Shown one piece after another: positions 12,274-24,200 of a stretch of 51,482 nt of DNA (its first letter is position 1; the number at the start of each line of letters is the position of its first letter). Made by a program: the position numbers and the translations under genes. The DNA is from Nemertoderma westbladi (lineage: Eukaryota; Xenacoelomorpha; Nemertodermatida; Nemertodermatidae): the NCBI GenBank assembly GCA_032718475.1, contig JAUCBJ010005747.1:1-51482 (forward strand), read 5' to 3'. The notes under the pieces were generated by a model, which saw only the letters and a program-made list of their open reading frames with translations, made no database searches and was not told the origin of the DNA.

Positions 12274-15200
12274 CTAAAAAAAATATTTATGATTAATTAA
12301 ATAAATTTAACTGATTATCAGACATTTAACGCCGCTGTAAGTTTGATAACAATCACATACATTATTTAATGCAATGCAATTTGCTACTGTTTTTTTCCTT
12401 TGCCTGTGTTTCGTTTCCTTTCATGTTACCTTATATATTAGACGGCGGCGCGGTGTAGCTCAGTTGGTTGAGAGCCGGACTTGCAATCAATTGGTTTTAG
12501 GTTCAACCCCACCAGGGTTCACTCCGCGCACTTTATATATTTTAAAAGCTACTAAGTATGAAATTCATTTTCCTTCATTAATTTAAAAAATGTTCATCCA
12601 ATACAGAATAATTAATAAATTAATTATACTTTATTTCCTTTATATTGAAAATTAAGTGTTTATCTTGTTTATCCTCCTTAATAATTCTAGTAAGAGTTTG
12701 AATTTTTTATAAAACTTAAAAGAGTGGAAAAACTTATGTGACTGCAAAATAATTCCACGTAAACATAATAATTATACAGTAGTAAGTAATATTAATGAAC
12801 CTTTAAGTTTAGACATACTGTAGGTATAGTAAATCAACAAACAAGTTAGTTGAGTCAAAAACTAGATCATCTTGACAAGATTTCACTTTATCATGAGTTT
12901 GGCAAATTGACTATTTTTATTGAAATCTCGTAAATAATTTCCGTAGTTTAATACTTTAATGCATAATATTCAACATAGATAAACAATATTACAACAGACA
13001 AAGTGACGTACCTGGTTTGAATATAACAATGGCTTTGAGACAGGCGTACTCGGTGGCATCTACTTGGAGCTTCTTGAACCGAGCGACAATCTCCTGTATG
13101 TGTCTGACATCGGCGACGATGGAGTTTAATCGATCGGAACTGAGATTATCGGATCGCAGATTGGCGCTCTGCAACAGTTCCGATACCTCCATGGGAACGC
13201 ACCACTGGGCGAATCCCAGAAGGAATAGTTCCCGCCATCCCTCCTCCAATAGAATTACCTGAAGGAAAAACAAACCTCGGTATACTTGGTGGCACAAATA
13301 CTGGGTTAGTAGGCCAAGTGGCTCAAATAATGGGTTAAGTAGACCAAGTGGCTCAAATACTGGGTTAGTTGGCCTAGTGGCTCAAATACTGGGTTAGTTG
13401 GCCTAGTGGCTCAAATACGGGGTTAGTTGGCCTAGTGGCTCAAATACTGGGTTAGTTGGCCAAGTGGCTCAAATACTGGGTTAGTTGGCCAAGTGGCTCA
13501 ACTACTGGGTTAGTTGGCCAAGTGGCTCAAATAATGGGTTAAGTAAGCCAAGTGGCTCAAATAATGGGTTAAGTAGTCCAAGTGGCTCAAATACTGGGTT
13601 AGTAGGCCTAGTGGCTCAAATACTGGGTTAGTTGGCCAAGTGGCTCAAATACGGCCCTATAAGCATTTGACGTCTATTTTACACCTTAACAGGTATGTGG
13701 ACGTCATTTTACGTCAATTATGTTTGTTGCAAGAACTCATCGTTTTGATGGTTGACGTAATTACGTAAAATTACGTCTTGACCACGTCTTGTTGACACGT
13801 TCCTGTATGAGACTTATACATGGTGGATATAATTACCTAAAATGACGTGTTGAACACGTCTTGATGGCACGTATCTGTGTGATACTTTTCATGGTGGAAA
13901 TAATTACCTAAAATTACGTCTTGAACACGTGTCTTAATGACACATCTACTTACCACTTACAGACTTACCTACTGACTGACTACAGTACGAGTACAGTATA
14001 TTTATATTAGTAGTACCGGCAGACCGGTGCGGTACTACAGTACTACATACTAGACTCAGGCTACTGCTGGAGCTGGAGTACAGCTGTACAGGCTGACAGG
14101 TGACAGGATTGTCATTTCACGTTTGAACCACCTGGCTGCTGACCTGCCTGGCCTAACATATCCTGCAGTCCTGTTTGGTGGCCTCCTGGCTGCCTGGCCT
14201 CCAACCTGCAACCTCTGGACTCTTAAATTTCTTCTTACCAGTAACCTTATGTAGTACAGTTGTGCAGTGGCAGTAGTAGGCCTACACCTACAGTGCTGCA
14301 GTATCCCTATTGAAAAGTTTTACCTGTACGCCGACAGCAGGCAGGCTGAACACGTTCGGAAGTTCGGCACAGCTTTTCAACTTGCAGACTCTAAACACCC
14401 AAATCACACAAAATGGGTCTGTTGATATGCATATGTTTAAGGCTGTAAGGCTGACAATTATGTAAAACTTTGTTGTTTTCCTATTTCAAAACCATGTGGT
14501 TCTGTCTCCCAGTGTGTTGTGCTGCCACTACTACATTCTGAAACATAGGTCCTACATTGCGAGTAGTACAGGCGAGGATATCATAAATTGGCCTACCATA
14601 AATAATATGCAAACAATCTAGGCCTATCCAGGGCTGGCAAAAACCATAGGTTTTTCAGAAAAATTTTTAGGTTTTAGGTTTTTGCAAGGTTTTTGTAGGT
14701 TTTTGGAAGGTTTTTGCCGGTTTTTGAAGGTTTTCGCTAGGTTTTTGTAGTATTTCGCTAGGTTTTTGTAGTATTTCTGTATTTGTATATTGATTGATTA
14801 GATTGACCTGGTTGGTAAATGATTAGATAAATTATATGGGGCCACATTTGGTCAACTGGTCAAGATTATATTTTATAGATACACTATGATACAAAATTGT
14901 TTGAAAGAATGAGTCCGTCAGGTTTCATTGTCATATTAGTTCAGACAGTCCCATCAGCCCATACTGCCATAAAAGCATAACGCAAACCATAACCCGATAA
15001 CCACCTGACTGCCTGTGACCACCAGCAGACCAGAGCCAGAGCTACAGAGACCAAGCAGCCAAGACCACCCACTGACGCTGACCCAGCCACCTGGAGCCTG
15101 GACCACTGCTGCACTGTACGTACGTGTACAGTACAGTTATCAGCAGCAACGTACATACTACATACGTCTGTACGTCAGGATGGAGGTCTGTAGTCTAGTC

Positions 15201-18200
15201 AGGTAGTTGAGTTACCGGTCAGCCGGTACCTGTCAGCCTGTGTACCGGACCATCTGACTGCTAACTTGCATCAGCTAACTTGCTCGCTGATCAGTCAGCT
15301 TGTCAGTAGTGACAAGACAACTGGACTGGACTGGAACTCATCAGCTGACAATGCAAGTTGACTTGTTCAGTTGTTTTGAGTGTACAAATGAAATTAAAAG
15401 GCAAATTAAAGATGAAAAATCAAAAACCTAAAAACCTAGTTTTAGGCTTTTTTCAAATTTTAGGTTTTTGACAAAAACCTACAAAAACCTAGGTTTACAA
15501 AAACCTACTTTGCCAGCCCTGGGCCTATCTATCTAGGCACATGATTTATTGTGTGGTCAATTATTATATAAAATGGACAATAACCTTAAACGTTATGTTG
15601 TTATTGAATTTAATTTGGGAAAGCGTGTTGAAGTTGAATGGGCTTTAAGTTCATGGATCATTTCGTACGATAAAAGAAGTCAATCAGTCTTAACATATTG
15701 GCCCCGGAATGTTGAATCAATGCGAAAAGAATTTGGTAATGTAGAGATGTCAAGTTGGGCGAAACACCGAGGAACTGTTTTGGCTTTTACAAGTTAGTTC
15801 AATTTTGAAATATTTCCTTTATTGTTATCTGATCCAGTATATCATATATCTCCTTATGTAGGTCTTTTTCTTTGTTCTCTCAGCTTCGTTGATTTTTCAG
15901 AGAATTGATCACAAAAAAAGGGTATTATTTAATTTATTAATTTGTGGTTTCATTTAAAGGCATCTTGATAGATTTATCTAGTTATTATATATTTATTATA
16001 TTGTTTTCCCTGACAGAGAATGTTGAGAAGGCTGAAAGACTTGCTGGTGAAGCAGTAATGAGAAACGAAATATACTGCTCCGAAAGTGGTAGTGGTAGAG
16101 CACCACCAACAGACGATGAGCTGGGCGATAGACACAGGGGGTTGAGAAGAAAAAAGGTTATTGATTACAGGCAACTCGATACTGGTAATGCTAGTGATGG
16201 AGACGATTTGGAAAGTGATAATGTAAGTAAAATGAGTGAGTAACGTTGATGCTAATTAATACATGTTTATATTTTAGGGGTCAGCCATAAATGACGTCCG
16301 AGGTCAGAGGGGGGCGAGGGGGTCTTCGAAATCCGGACATCTTCGGACAGGAGTTGGATGGGGTTGGCTAAATTAGGATGTCCGATTTTCACTTTTCTTT
16401 ATTTAGATTAATATAAATTTATCACTACTGTAATAAACGGGTTACCTAATTGGTTGAGGGCAGACCTTCTTCATTATTTTTAAATATTTTGAGTTTATAG
16501 GTAGAATACAGTCCATATGTCTAACACAATTGTTCTTTACGTTCATCTAATAATGTACCGTCATCATAATGTTCCCACTTCCCACACTATACTGTAGTAT
16601 TCACACATTTTTCGTTCGTATATTTGCTATTTAGGACATCTTAGTGTCGGGCATCAAGCCTTCTTCAAAATTCCATTCGATACAGCGGCCACATCCTACC
16701 CCATCACCGCTCGACGTTGGTTATTTTAGAGATTGCGACAATATTTCTGTAAGTCATTATTTTCAAAATGTCACCGAGACTGTCTGATGTGTGTGTCTGT
16801 ATATACAATAATATTTACTTAATAAAATGACTTTTCTTAAAATGACTCATGCAATATCAGGTCTCCGTCAAATAAGGGGACAACTGACAAAGCAGTGCAA
16901 ATTATATTTATACAAAACACTAGTATTACCACACCATAACTATTGCTGCGAAATTTTAATATCACTCCATAATATTCATGGTTTCAAAGAACAACTATAT
17001 TCTCTAGAAAAAATACAAAATTATGGTCTGCGGGTAGTATTTTTAAATAGACAGAACTCACCAGTCATAAATTCAAGAACGCACAAAATTAAAACACCGC
17101 TATCGAAAAATAACAAAGGATATAATAGCATAATTTTAAGCATGATAAGACTATGGAACTCCCTAGATGATAATTTTCGTAGTATCACAAAATATAGCAC
17201 ATTTGAAAATACAATCAAAAAACACTATTACTCCCTATATGAACGAGAAGCAATTATTTAGATAAAAATAGATTAATGTAAAATACATCAGTTAAAAGTC
17301 AGTTATACAATTATAAAATTTATTTATTTATTAAATTATCTTTAGGGGCGTAGTAACTGGGTAATGTAGGGTCTGGTGCTTCAAAAGTACTGTGGTTGCC
17401 GACGCTTAATCTCAGCCAATCATAAGCTACGGTGGGCCATTCCCTCCAGGCTTCCACAATTGTTTTCTCAATTGTTGAGTTTTGAGATTAAAAGATAGAA
17501 TAATAATAATAATAATACTTTTATATATATATTGAATTGCCCGTGGGAAAATTTAGACAGTATAAAAATAGATTCAGTTTCGGACCTGGACCTGGTTCGA
17601 TTCCTCGATTCCGTACATCTCATCAGTTATTAGTTTGTATAAAAATCACCTTTTTGTTTATTTTTGTTTTAGGAAGATCGTATACTAGAGGCAGTACAGG
17701 TTCTAGATGCTTGGGATAGGGATAATATGCAGATGCAGACAATTAACCAGGAACAGTTGAGGACATTAACTACTGATCCCGGATTCCAGTTATCGGTTAA
17801 TCCAGGAACTGTCGGGGCGCTTAATCCTGGTTGTAACTCGGGGTCGCTTACTCCAGGAACTGTCGGGGCGCTTAATCCTGGTTGTAACTCGGGGTCGCTT
17901 ACTCCAGGAACTGTTGGGGTGTTTAATCCTGGTTGTAACTCGGGGTCGCTTACTCCAGGAACTGTCGGGGCGCTTAATCCTGGTTGTAACTCGGGGTCGC
18001 TTACTCCAGGAACTGTCGGGGCGCTTAATCCTGGTTGTAACTCGGGGTCGCTTACTCCAGGAACTGTCGGGGCGCTTAATCCTGGTTGTAACTCGGGGTC
18101 GCTTACTCCAGGAACTGTCGGGGCGCTTAATCCTGGTTGTAACTCGGGGTCGCTTACACCACGAACTATCGGTCCGCTTAATCCCGGTTGTAACTCGGGG

Positions 18201-21200
18201 TCTCTTACTCCTCCAGGAACTGGAGATGTGAATGAGGGCGCACGTACGGAGGCCCGTCGAAAGCCGTATGAAATATTAATGGATAAACTAAATACCATAA
18301 TTGAGACACAGAAGTTTCACAGTAAACTGCTTAGTAACATCATAAATCCGGCAGCAGTCATGCTCCCTGATAATAATATTAATGAATATATACATCTACC
18401 AGTTGCCACTGTTGCTGAACTCGAGGAATTGAACAAGGAACTAATCAATGATTCTTCTGAGTGGGTAGGAAGGTAATATGGTGGGTGTGAGTGTGGTATG
18501 AAGGTAATATGGTGGGTGTGAGTGGGTAGTGAAGGTAATATGGTGGGTGTGAGTGTGGTAGTGAAGGTAATATGGTGGGTGTGAGTGGGTAGGAAGGTAA
18601 TATGGTGGGTGTGAGTGGGTAGGAAGGTAATATGGTGGGTGTGAGTGGGTGGGTAGGAAGGTAATATGGTGGGTGTGAGTGGGTAGGAAGGTAATATGGT
18701 GGGTGTGAGTGGGTAGGAAGGTAATATGGTGGGTGTGAGTGGGTAGGAAGGTAATATGGTGGGTGTGAGTGGGTAGGAAGGTAATATGGTGGGTGTGAGT
18801 GGGTAGGAAGGTAATATGGTGGGTGTGAGTGGGTAGGAAGGTAATATGGTGGGTGTGAGTGGGTAGGAAGGTAATATGGTGGGTGTGAGTGGGTAGGAAG
18901 GTAATATGGTGGGTGTGAGTGGGTAGGAAGGTAATATGGTGGGTGTGAGTGGGTAGGAAGGTAATATGGTGGGTGTGAGTGGGTAGGAAGGTAATATGGT
19001 GGGTGTGAGTGGGTAGGAAGGTAATATGGTGGGTGTGAGTGGGTAGGAAGGTAATATGGTGGGTGTGAGTGGGTAGGAAGGTAATATGGTGGGTGTGAGT
19101 GGGTAGGAAGGTAATATGGTGGGTGTGAGTGGGTAGGAAGGTAATATGGTGGGTGTGAGTGGGTAGGAAGGTAATATGGTGGGTGTGAGTGGGTAGGAAG
19201 GTAATATGGTGGGTGTGAGTGGGTAGGAAGGTAATATGGTGGGTGTGAGTGGGTAGGAAGGTAATATGGTGGGTGTGAGTGGGTAGGAAGGTAATATGGT
19301 GGGTGTGAGTGGGTAGGAAGGTAATATGGTGGGTGTGAGTGGGTAGGAAGGTAATATGGTGGGTGTGAGTGGGTAGGAAGGTAATATGGTGGGTGTGAGT
19401 GGGTAGGAAGGTAATATGGTGGGTGTGAGTGGGTAGGAAGGTAATATGGTGGGTGTGAGTGGGTAGGAAGTAACTCATGTCATATGTCATATTGTAATGT
19501 CATATACTATTTTACACAACTATTGCTCCCATTAATGCTCATTCATTAAAAATATTCATTTTAACATAACATTTTTTGACATTTATGTGGTCATTAAACT
19601 GTTTTCAGTTTATCTACCCAAAAAAAAATTTTATATAAGTAAAAATAATCCGAGCAGGAAAGGGATAAGATAAATACAGTTTTATATTTTTACTGAATTT
19701 TTTACTGTATTTTTACTTGATTCTCTTGATTTTACATTTCCTCTCCATCTTGTAATTTTTATATTCATTTCCAAATCAAACTTGTGCTAAATATATCAGT
19801 GCTATTTTAATTTGTGTTTATTAGTTGATAATTAACAATTTATTCGGATATTAAATTTATCGTACATTGGTTACATTATATAATAATGTTTTTTCTTTAT
19901 TATAGTATCAACAAACACCGTCAAGAAAGTAAAATCAATTTCAATCATAACTGTCACGGATCTAAGCGATGTAAAAAGCGACGCGTACGTGCTTGTGTGG
20001 TGTAGTTATTTGGCGTCTGTTATTGGTACGTGTCTAGCACGTCATTTGACGTGCTTGTGTGGTGTTCCAGTGTAGTATTTGACGTCTGATGACGTAATTG
20101 ACACGTGTCTAGCAAGTCATTTGACGTAAACTGTAGCACGTCATGGTTTGTCGTGCTCAAACACGTGTTTGACACTTCCAAAATACACGTAGCCAGGACG
20201 TCATTTTCAACACGTTGACGTCAAATAATTACGTCGTATCCACGTGTTTTAGACGTGTTGATGCTTATAGGGGGGGTTAGTTGGCCAAGTGGTTCAAATA
20301 CAGGGTTAGTTGGCCAAGAGGCTCAAATAACGGGTTAAGTAGTCCAAGTGGCTCAAATACTGGTTTAGTAGGCCTAGTGGCTCAAATACTGGGTTAGTTG
20401 GCCAAGTGGCTCAAATACTGGGTTAGTTGGCCAAGTGGCTCAAATACTGGATTAGTTGGCCAAGTGGCTCAAATACTGAGTTAGTTGGCCAAGTGGCTTA
20501 AATACTGGGATAGTTGGCCAAGTGGCTCAAATACTGGTTTAGTTGGCCAAGTGGCTCAAATACAGGGTTAGTTGGCCAAGTGGCTCAAATAATGGGTTAA
20601 GTAGGCCAATTGGCTCAAATAATGGGTTAAGTAGTCCACGTGGCTCAAATACTGGGTTAGTAGGCCTAGTGGCTCAAATACTGGGTTTGTTGGCCAAGTG
20701 GCTCAAATACTGGGTTAGTTGGCCAAGTGGCTCAAATACTGGGTTAGTTGGGCAAGTGGCTCTAATACTGGGTTAGTTGGCAAAGTGGCTCAAATACTGG
20801 GTTAGTTGGCCAAGTGGCTCAACTACTGGGTTAGTTGGCCAAGTGGCTCAAATAATGGGTTAAGTAGGCCAAGTGGCTCAAATAATGGGTTAAGTAGTCC
20901 AAGTGGCTCAAATACTGGGTTAATAGGCCTTGTGGCTCAAATACTGGGTTAGTTGGCCAAGTGGCTCAAATACGGGGTTAGTTGGCCAAGTGACTCAAAT
21001 ACTGGGTTAGTTGGCCAAGTGGCTCAAATAATGGGTTAAGTAGACCATGTGGCTCACATACTGGGTTAGTATGCCTAGTGGCGCAAATACTGGGTAAGTT
21101 GGCCAAGTGGCTCAAATACTGGGTTAGTTGGCCAAGTGGCTCAAATACTGGGTTAGTTGGCCAAGTGGCTCAAATACTGGGTTAGTTGGCCAAGTGGCTC

Positions 21201-24200
21201 AAATACTGGGATAGTTGGCCAAGTGGCTCAAATACTGGGTTAGTTGGCCAAGTGGCTCAAATACTGGGTTAGTTGTCCAAGTGGCTCAAATAATGGGTTA
21301 AGTAGTCCAAGTGGTTCAAATACTGGGTTAGTAGGCCTAGTGGCTCAAATACTGGGTTAGTTGGCCAAGTGGCTCAAATACTGGGTTAGTTGGCCAAGTG
21401 GCTCAAATACTGGGTTAGTTGGCCAAGTGGCTCAAATAATACTGGGTTAGTTGGCAAGTGGCTAAAATACTGGGTTAGTTGGCCAAATGGCTCAAATAAT
21501 GGGTTAAGTAGGCCAAGTGGCTCAAATAATGGGTTAAGTAGTCCAAGTGGCTCAAATACTGGGTTAGTAGGCCTAGTGGCTCAAATAATGGGTTAAGTAT
21601 GCCAAGTAGCTCAAATAGTGGGTTAGTATGCCTAGTGGATCAAATAATGGGTTAAGTAGGCCAATGAGTGGCTCAAATAATGGGTTAAGTAGGCCAAGTG
21701 GCTCAAATAATGGGTTAAGTAGTCCAAGTGGCTCAAATACTAGATTAGTTGGCCTAGTGGATCAAATACTGGGTTAGTAGGCCAAGTGGCTCAAATACTG
21801 GGTTAGTTGGCCAAGTGGTTCAAATACTGGGTTAGTTGGCCAAGTGGCTTAAATACTGGGTTAGTTGGCCTAGTGGCTCAAATACAGGGTTAGTAGGCCT
21901 AGTGGCTCAAATAATGGGTTAAGTAGGCCAATAAGTGGCTCAAATAATGGGTTAAGTAGGCCAAGTGGCTCAAATAATGGGTTAAGTAATCCAAGTGGGT
22001 CAAATACTGGGTTAGTAGGCCTAGTGGCTCAAATACTGGGTTAGTAGGCTTAATGGCTCAAATACTGGGTTAGCAGGCCTAGTGGCTCAAATAATGGGTT
22101 AAGTAGTCCAAGTGGCTTAAATACTGGATTAGTAGGCTCAATGGCTCAAATACTGGGTTAGTAGGCTAAATGGCTCAAATACTGGGTTAGTAGGCTTAAT
22201 GGCTCAAATACTGGGTTATTTCCCACGATACGTAAATTCCATGAAATTCCTCTCATTGTCAAACTTAACTCAGTTAGTTTTAACTTGGGCGTTTAAACTT
22301 TTCAACCAAGTAAATTAATATTCTTTGGTTGAAAATTGTACCTGTAACCATAGGCGTACGCGGAGGGTGGGGGGGGGGGGGGGGGTATGGAAATATGCGT
22401 TATTGTAACAGCCCCCCCCCCCCCCCCCCCCCCTAACGTTGACGACTCCCGTACGCCTATAGGCCTATACATGTAACATAATTACTACATAATGTACACT
22501 AAGTAACGATAAATAAGTATGACGTAGTAGGTATTTAATTAGTACCAGTAGTGATTCAGAAAACACCTTTATTAATATCTTTCAATTTTTCTCCATTTTG
22601 TATTCAATATATCCGACTGTTTGCTACTCACAGGAAGTTAGGTAGTACTGTAATTCAGCACAACCTAATTTAATTAAATTGTCTCTATACCCCTCTCTTC
22701 CCTTCCTCTCAAACTCCTCATCTCAACAGTTCAGTAAATCATTTATTGCTTTAATCCGCTACAGTTACATTTTATAAGTGAGGAGAGTAGAACACAGAGA
22801 TAGGGAAGCGCGGTCATGAAAGTGTAATGCCAGCTGTTGTTAGAGTAAGCCACAGTAGAGCCAAGGAGCCAGCAATAGTCATAGAAGATATTGATTGTTT
22901 TAAGTGTTGCAACAGTTCAGTAGAGAATGTTTCCCAACAGGCAATATATGGCGAAATATAAGACCTATACCGATTGGCTTCGTATGGCGCCATATTGGAT
23001 TAACACAACAATCTAAGGTCCCATATGTGTAACTACTTATGTAGCCTAATTTGACTGATAAACAAGTTCTAACACTGCTGAGGTAGACCGCTGGATGTGG
23101 TAATTGGTATGATTCCTTTAGACTAAATAACAAAAAAAACTCGAAACAAAATCCATGCCAAAAGGAAGCAAGTCCGTGCACCATTAAATGATTACATAGT
23201 AACCATTCAGTGTATCCATAGTAACTATTCAGTGTATCCATAGTAACCATTCTGTGTATCACCCAAAACAAAATAAGGTAAGTTGCATCACGAGATAAGA
23301 TAGAAGTGATCCCCAATGCAAATTGATCGCAAGTGAAATAAAGTTCTGTAGAAAAGGTAAAGTTCTTACCAGTGCCGGACGGATTAAGCCTCTGGTGGCC
23401 CTAAGGCACATTTTAGTAATTCCCAAAAATTGCCCGAAAATTGATATTTTTCCGCAAACCCTTTCAAAAGAAAAAGCTGCTAAAAAAAACTGAAATTTGA
23501 AAATGTTGCGAAGGAAATAAAAAGTATTTTCGCTGGATGACTGCGTACAAATAAGTACTAAGTACTTTAACAAAAAGTACTTTGCATAAATAGTTTTCAT
23601 CAAGAATTGTAACACTACTCTAAGCGGCATATTATGCCTATAAAACATTTGCTATAAAAAGTGTAATGGTTTTGATAAAATTTCTCAAACTTTAATTTTT
23701 AATATATTAATGGGACCATTACTGCATTTGCATTCCAATCTATTTGTTTTATTTATAAAGCTACCTTAATACAATTATCTGTGATCTTTTATATACTATG
23801 AAAACTGAGTATAGATAGCTTCATATACCGTTTGTTCGAAAAATATGGCACTTTTTGAGCAGGTCGGTTTTTTTCAAAAATTCTATAAATTTTGAGGCAT
23901 TTATATGTAAACTAGCTCATGTTTAAGGATGTGTAATACCACCTGCATTGAAGTTCTTGGTAAAAGTATCTTCTATGAACATTTCTGCACAAAATTATTG
24001 TTTTTGAAAAATTTATATGGGGGTTTTGTATGTTCGGGCTATATTTTGGGAATCAAGTATTTTGTGATAGACAAAGTGTAGCAGTTACAAAATTTGTTCT
24101 AGAAGATCCAAATGGCCAAGTTTTAGAAAACCAACGAGAGTAGACCATGTTTTTTTGTTTCCCTGCCATTAGGTCTCGAGCTAATAACACAGCACCTGTC

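Larger units (their letters stand above)
13655..20272. mobile_element. 6.6-kb inverted-repeat DNA element with cargo gene
   Basis: The 29-bp array is interrupted exactly here. The insert starts CCCTATAAGCAT and ends ATGCTTATAGGG, a perfect 12-bp terminal inverted repeat. The flanks (AAATACGG and GGGGTTAG) rejoin to an existing repeat-unit variant, AAATACGGGGTTAG, with at most a 2-bp GG duplication. Both ends are loaded with ACGT-containing words (about 13 in the first 285 bases and 17 in the last 290). The left end includes a ~70-bp tandem duplication from about 13770. No transposase was found. Inside are a five-exon DUF4806-like gene, a hAT-like MITE and a LINE fragment. Superfamily not recognised. 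Confidence 0.75.

Noticed and set aside
12447-12525. tRNA gene
   Set aside because: A and B boxes are good but the anticodon arm does not pair and the sequence shares its head with a SINE; target duplications show a retroposed copy.
16276-16385. End of a DNA transposon (GGGGTCAGCCATAAATGACGTCC and following)
   Set aside because: It looks like a transposon end, but no partner end or target duplication was found.
17669-18298. 209-codon minus-strand frame over the 51-bp repeats
   Set aside because: Mirror of the + strand coding repeats, which have matching splice phases on both sides.
18441-19490. 349-codon minus-strand frame of [10 protein letters not shown] repeats
   Set aside because: The 30-bp unit has no stop in that frame and the units are nearly identical, so openness carries no coding signal; the + strand has the supported exon and donor.
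20543-21596. Frames of [16 protein letters not shown] type
   Set aside because: By-products of the 29-bp array, broken at unit-length variants.
23371-23430. hAT-like end CAGTGCCGGA
   Set aside because: No inverted partner nearby and no duplicated flank; too short to call.
22900-23648. Two overlapping minus-strand frames of 138 and 129 codons
   Set aside because: AT-rich composition, no recognisable motif, no supporting splice signals; they overlap a small tandem repeat.
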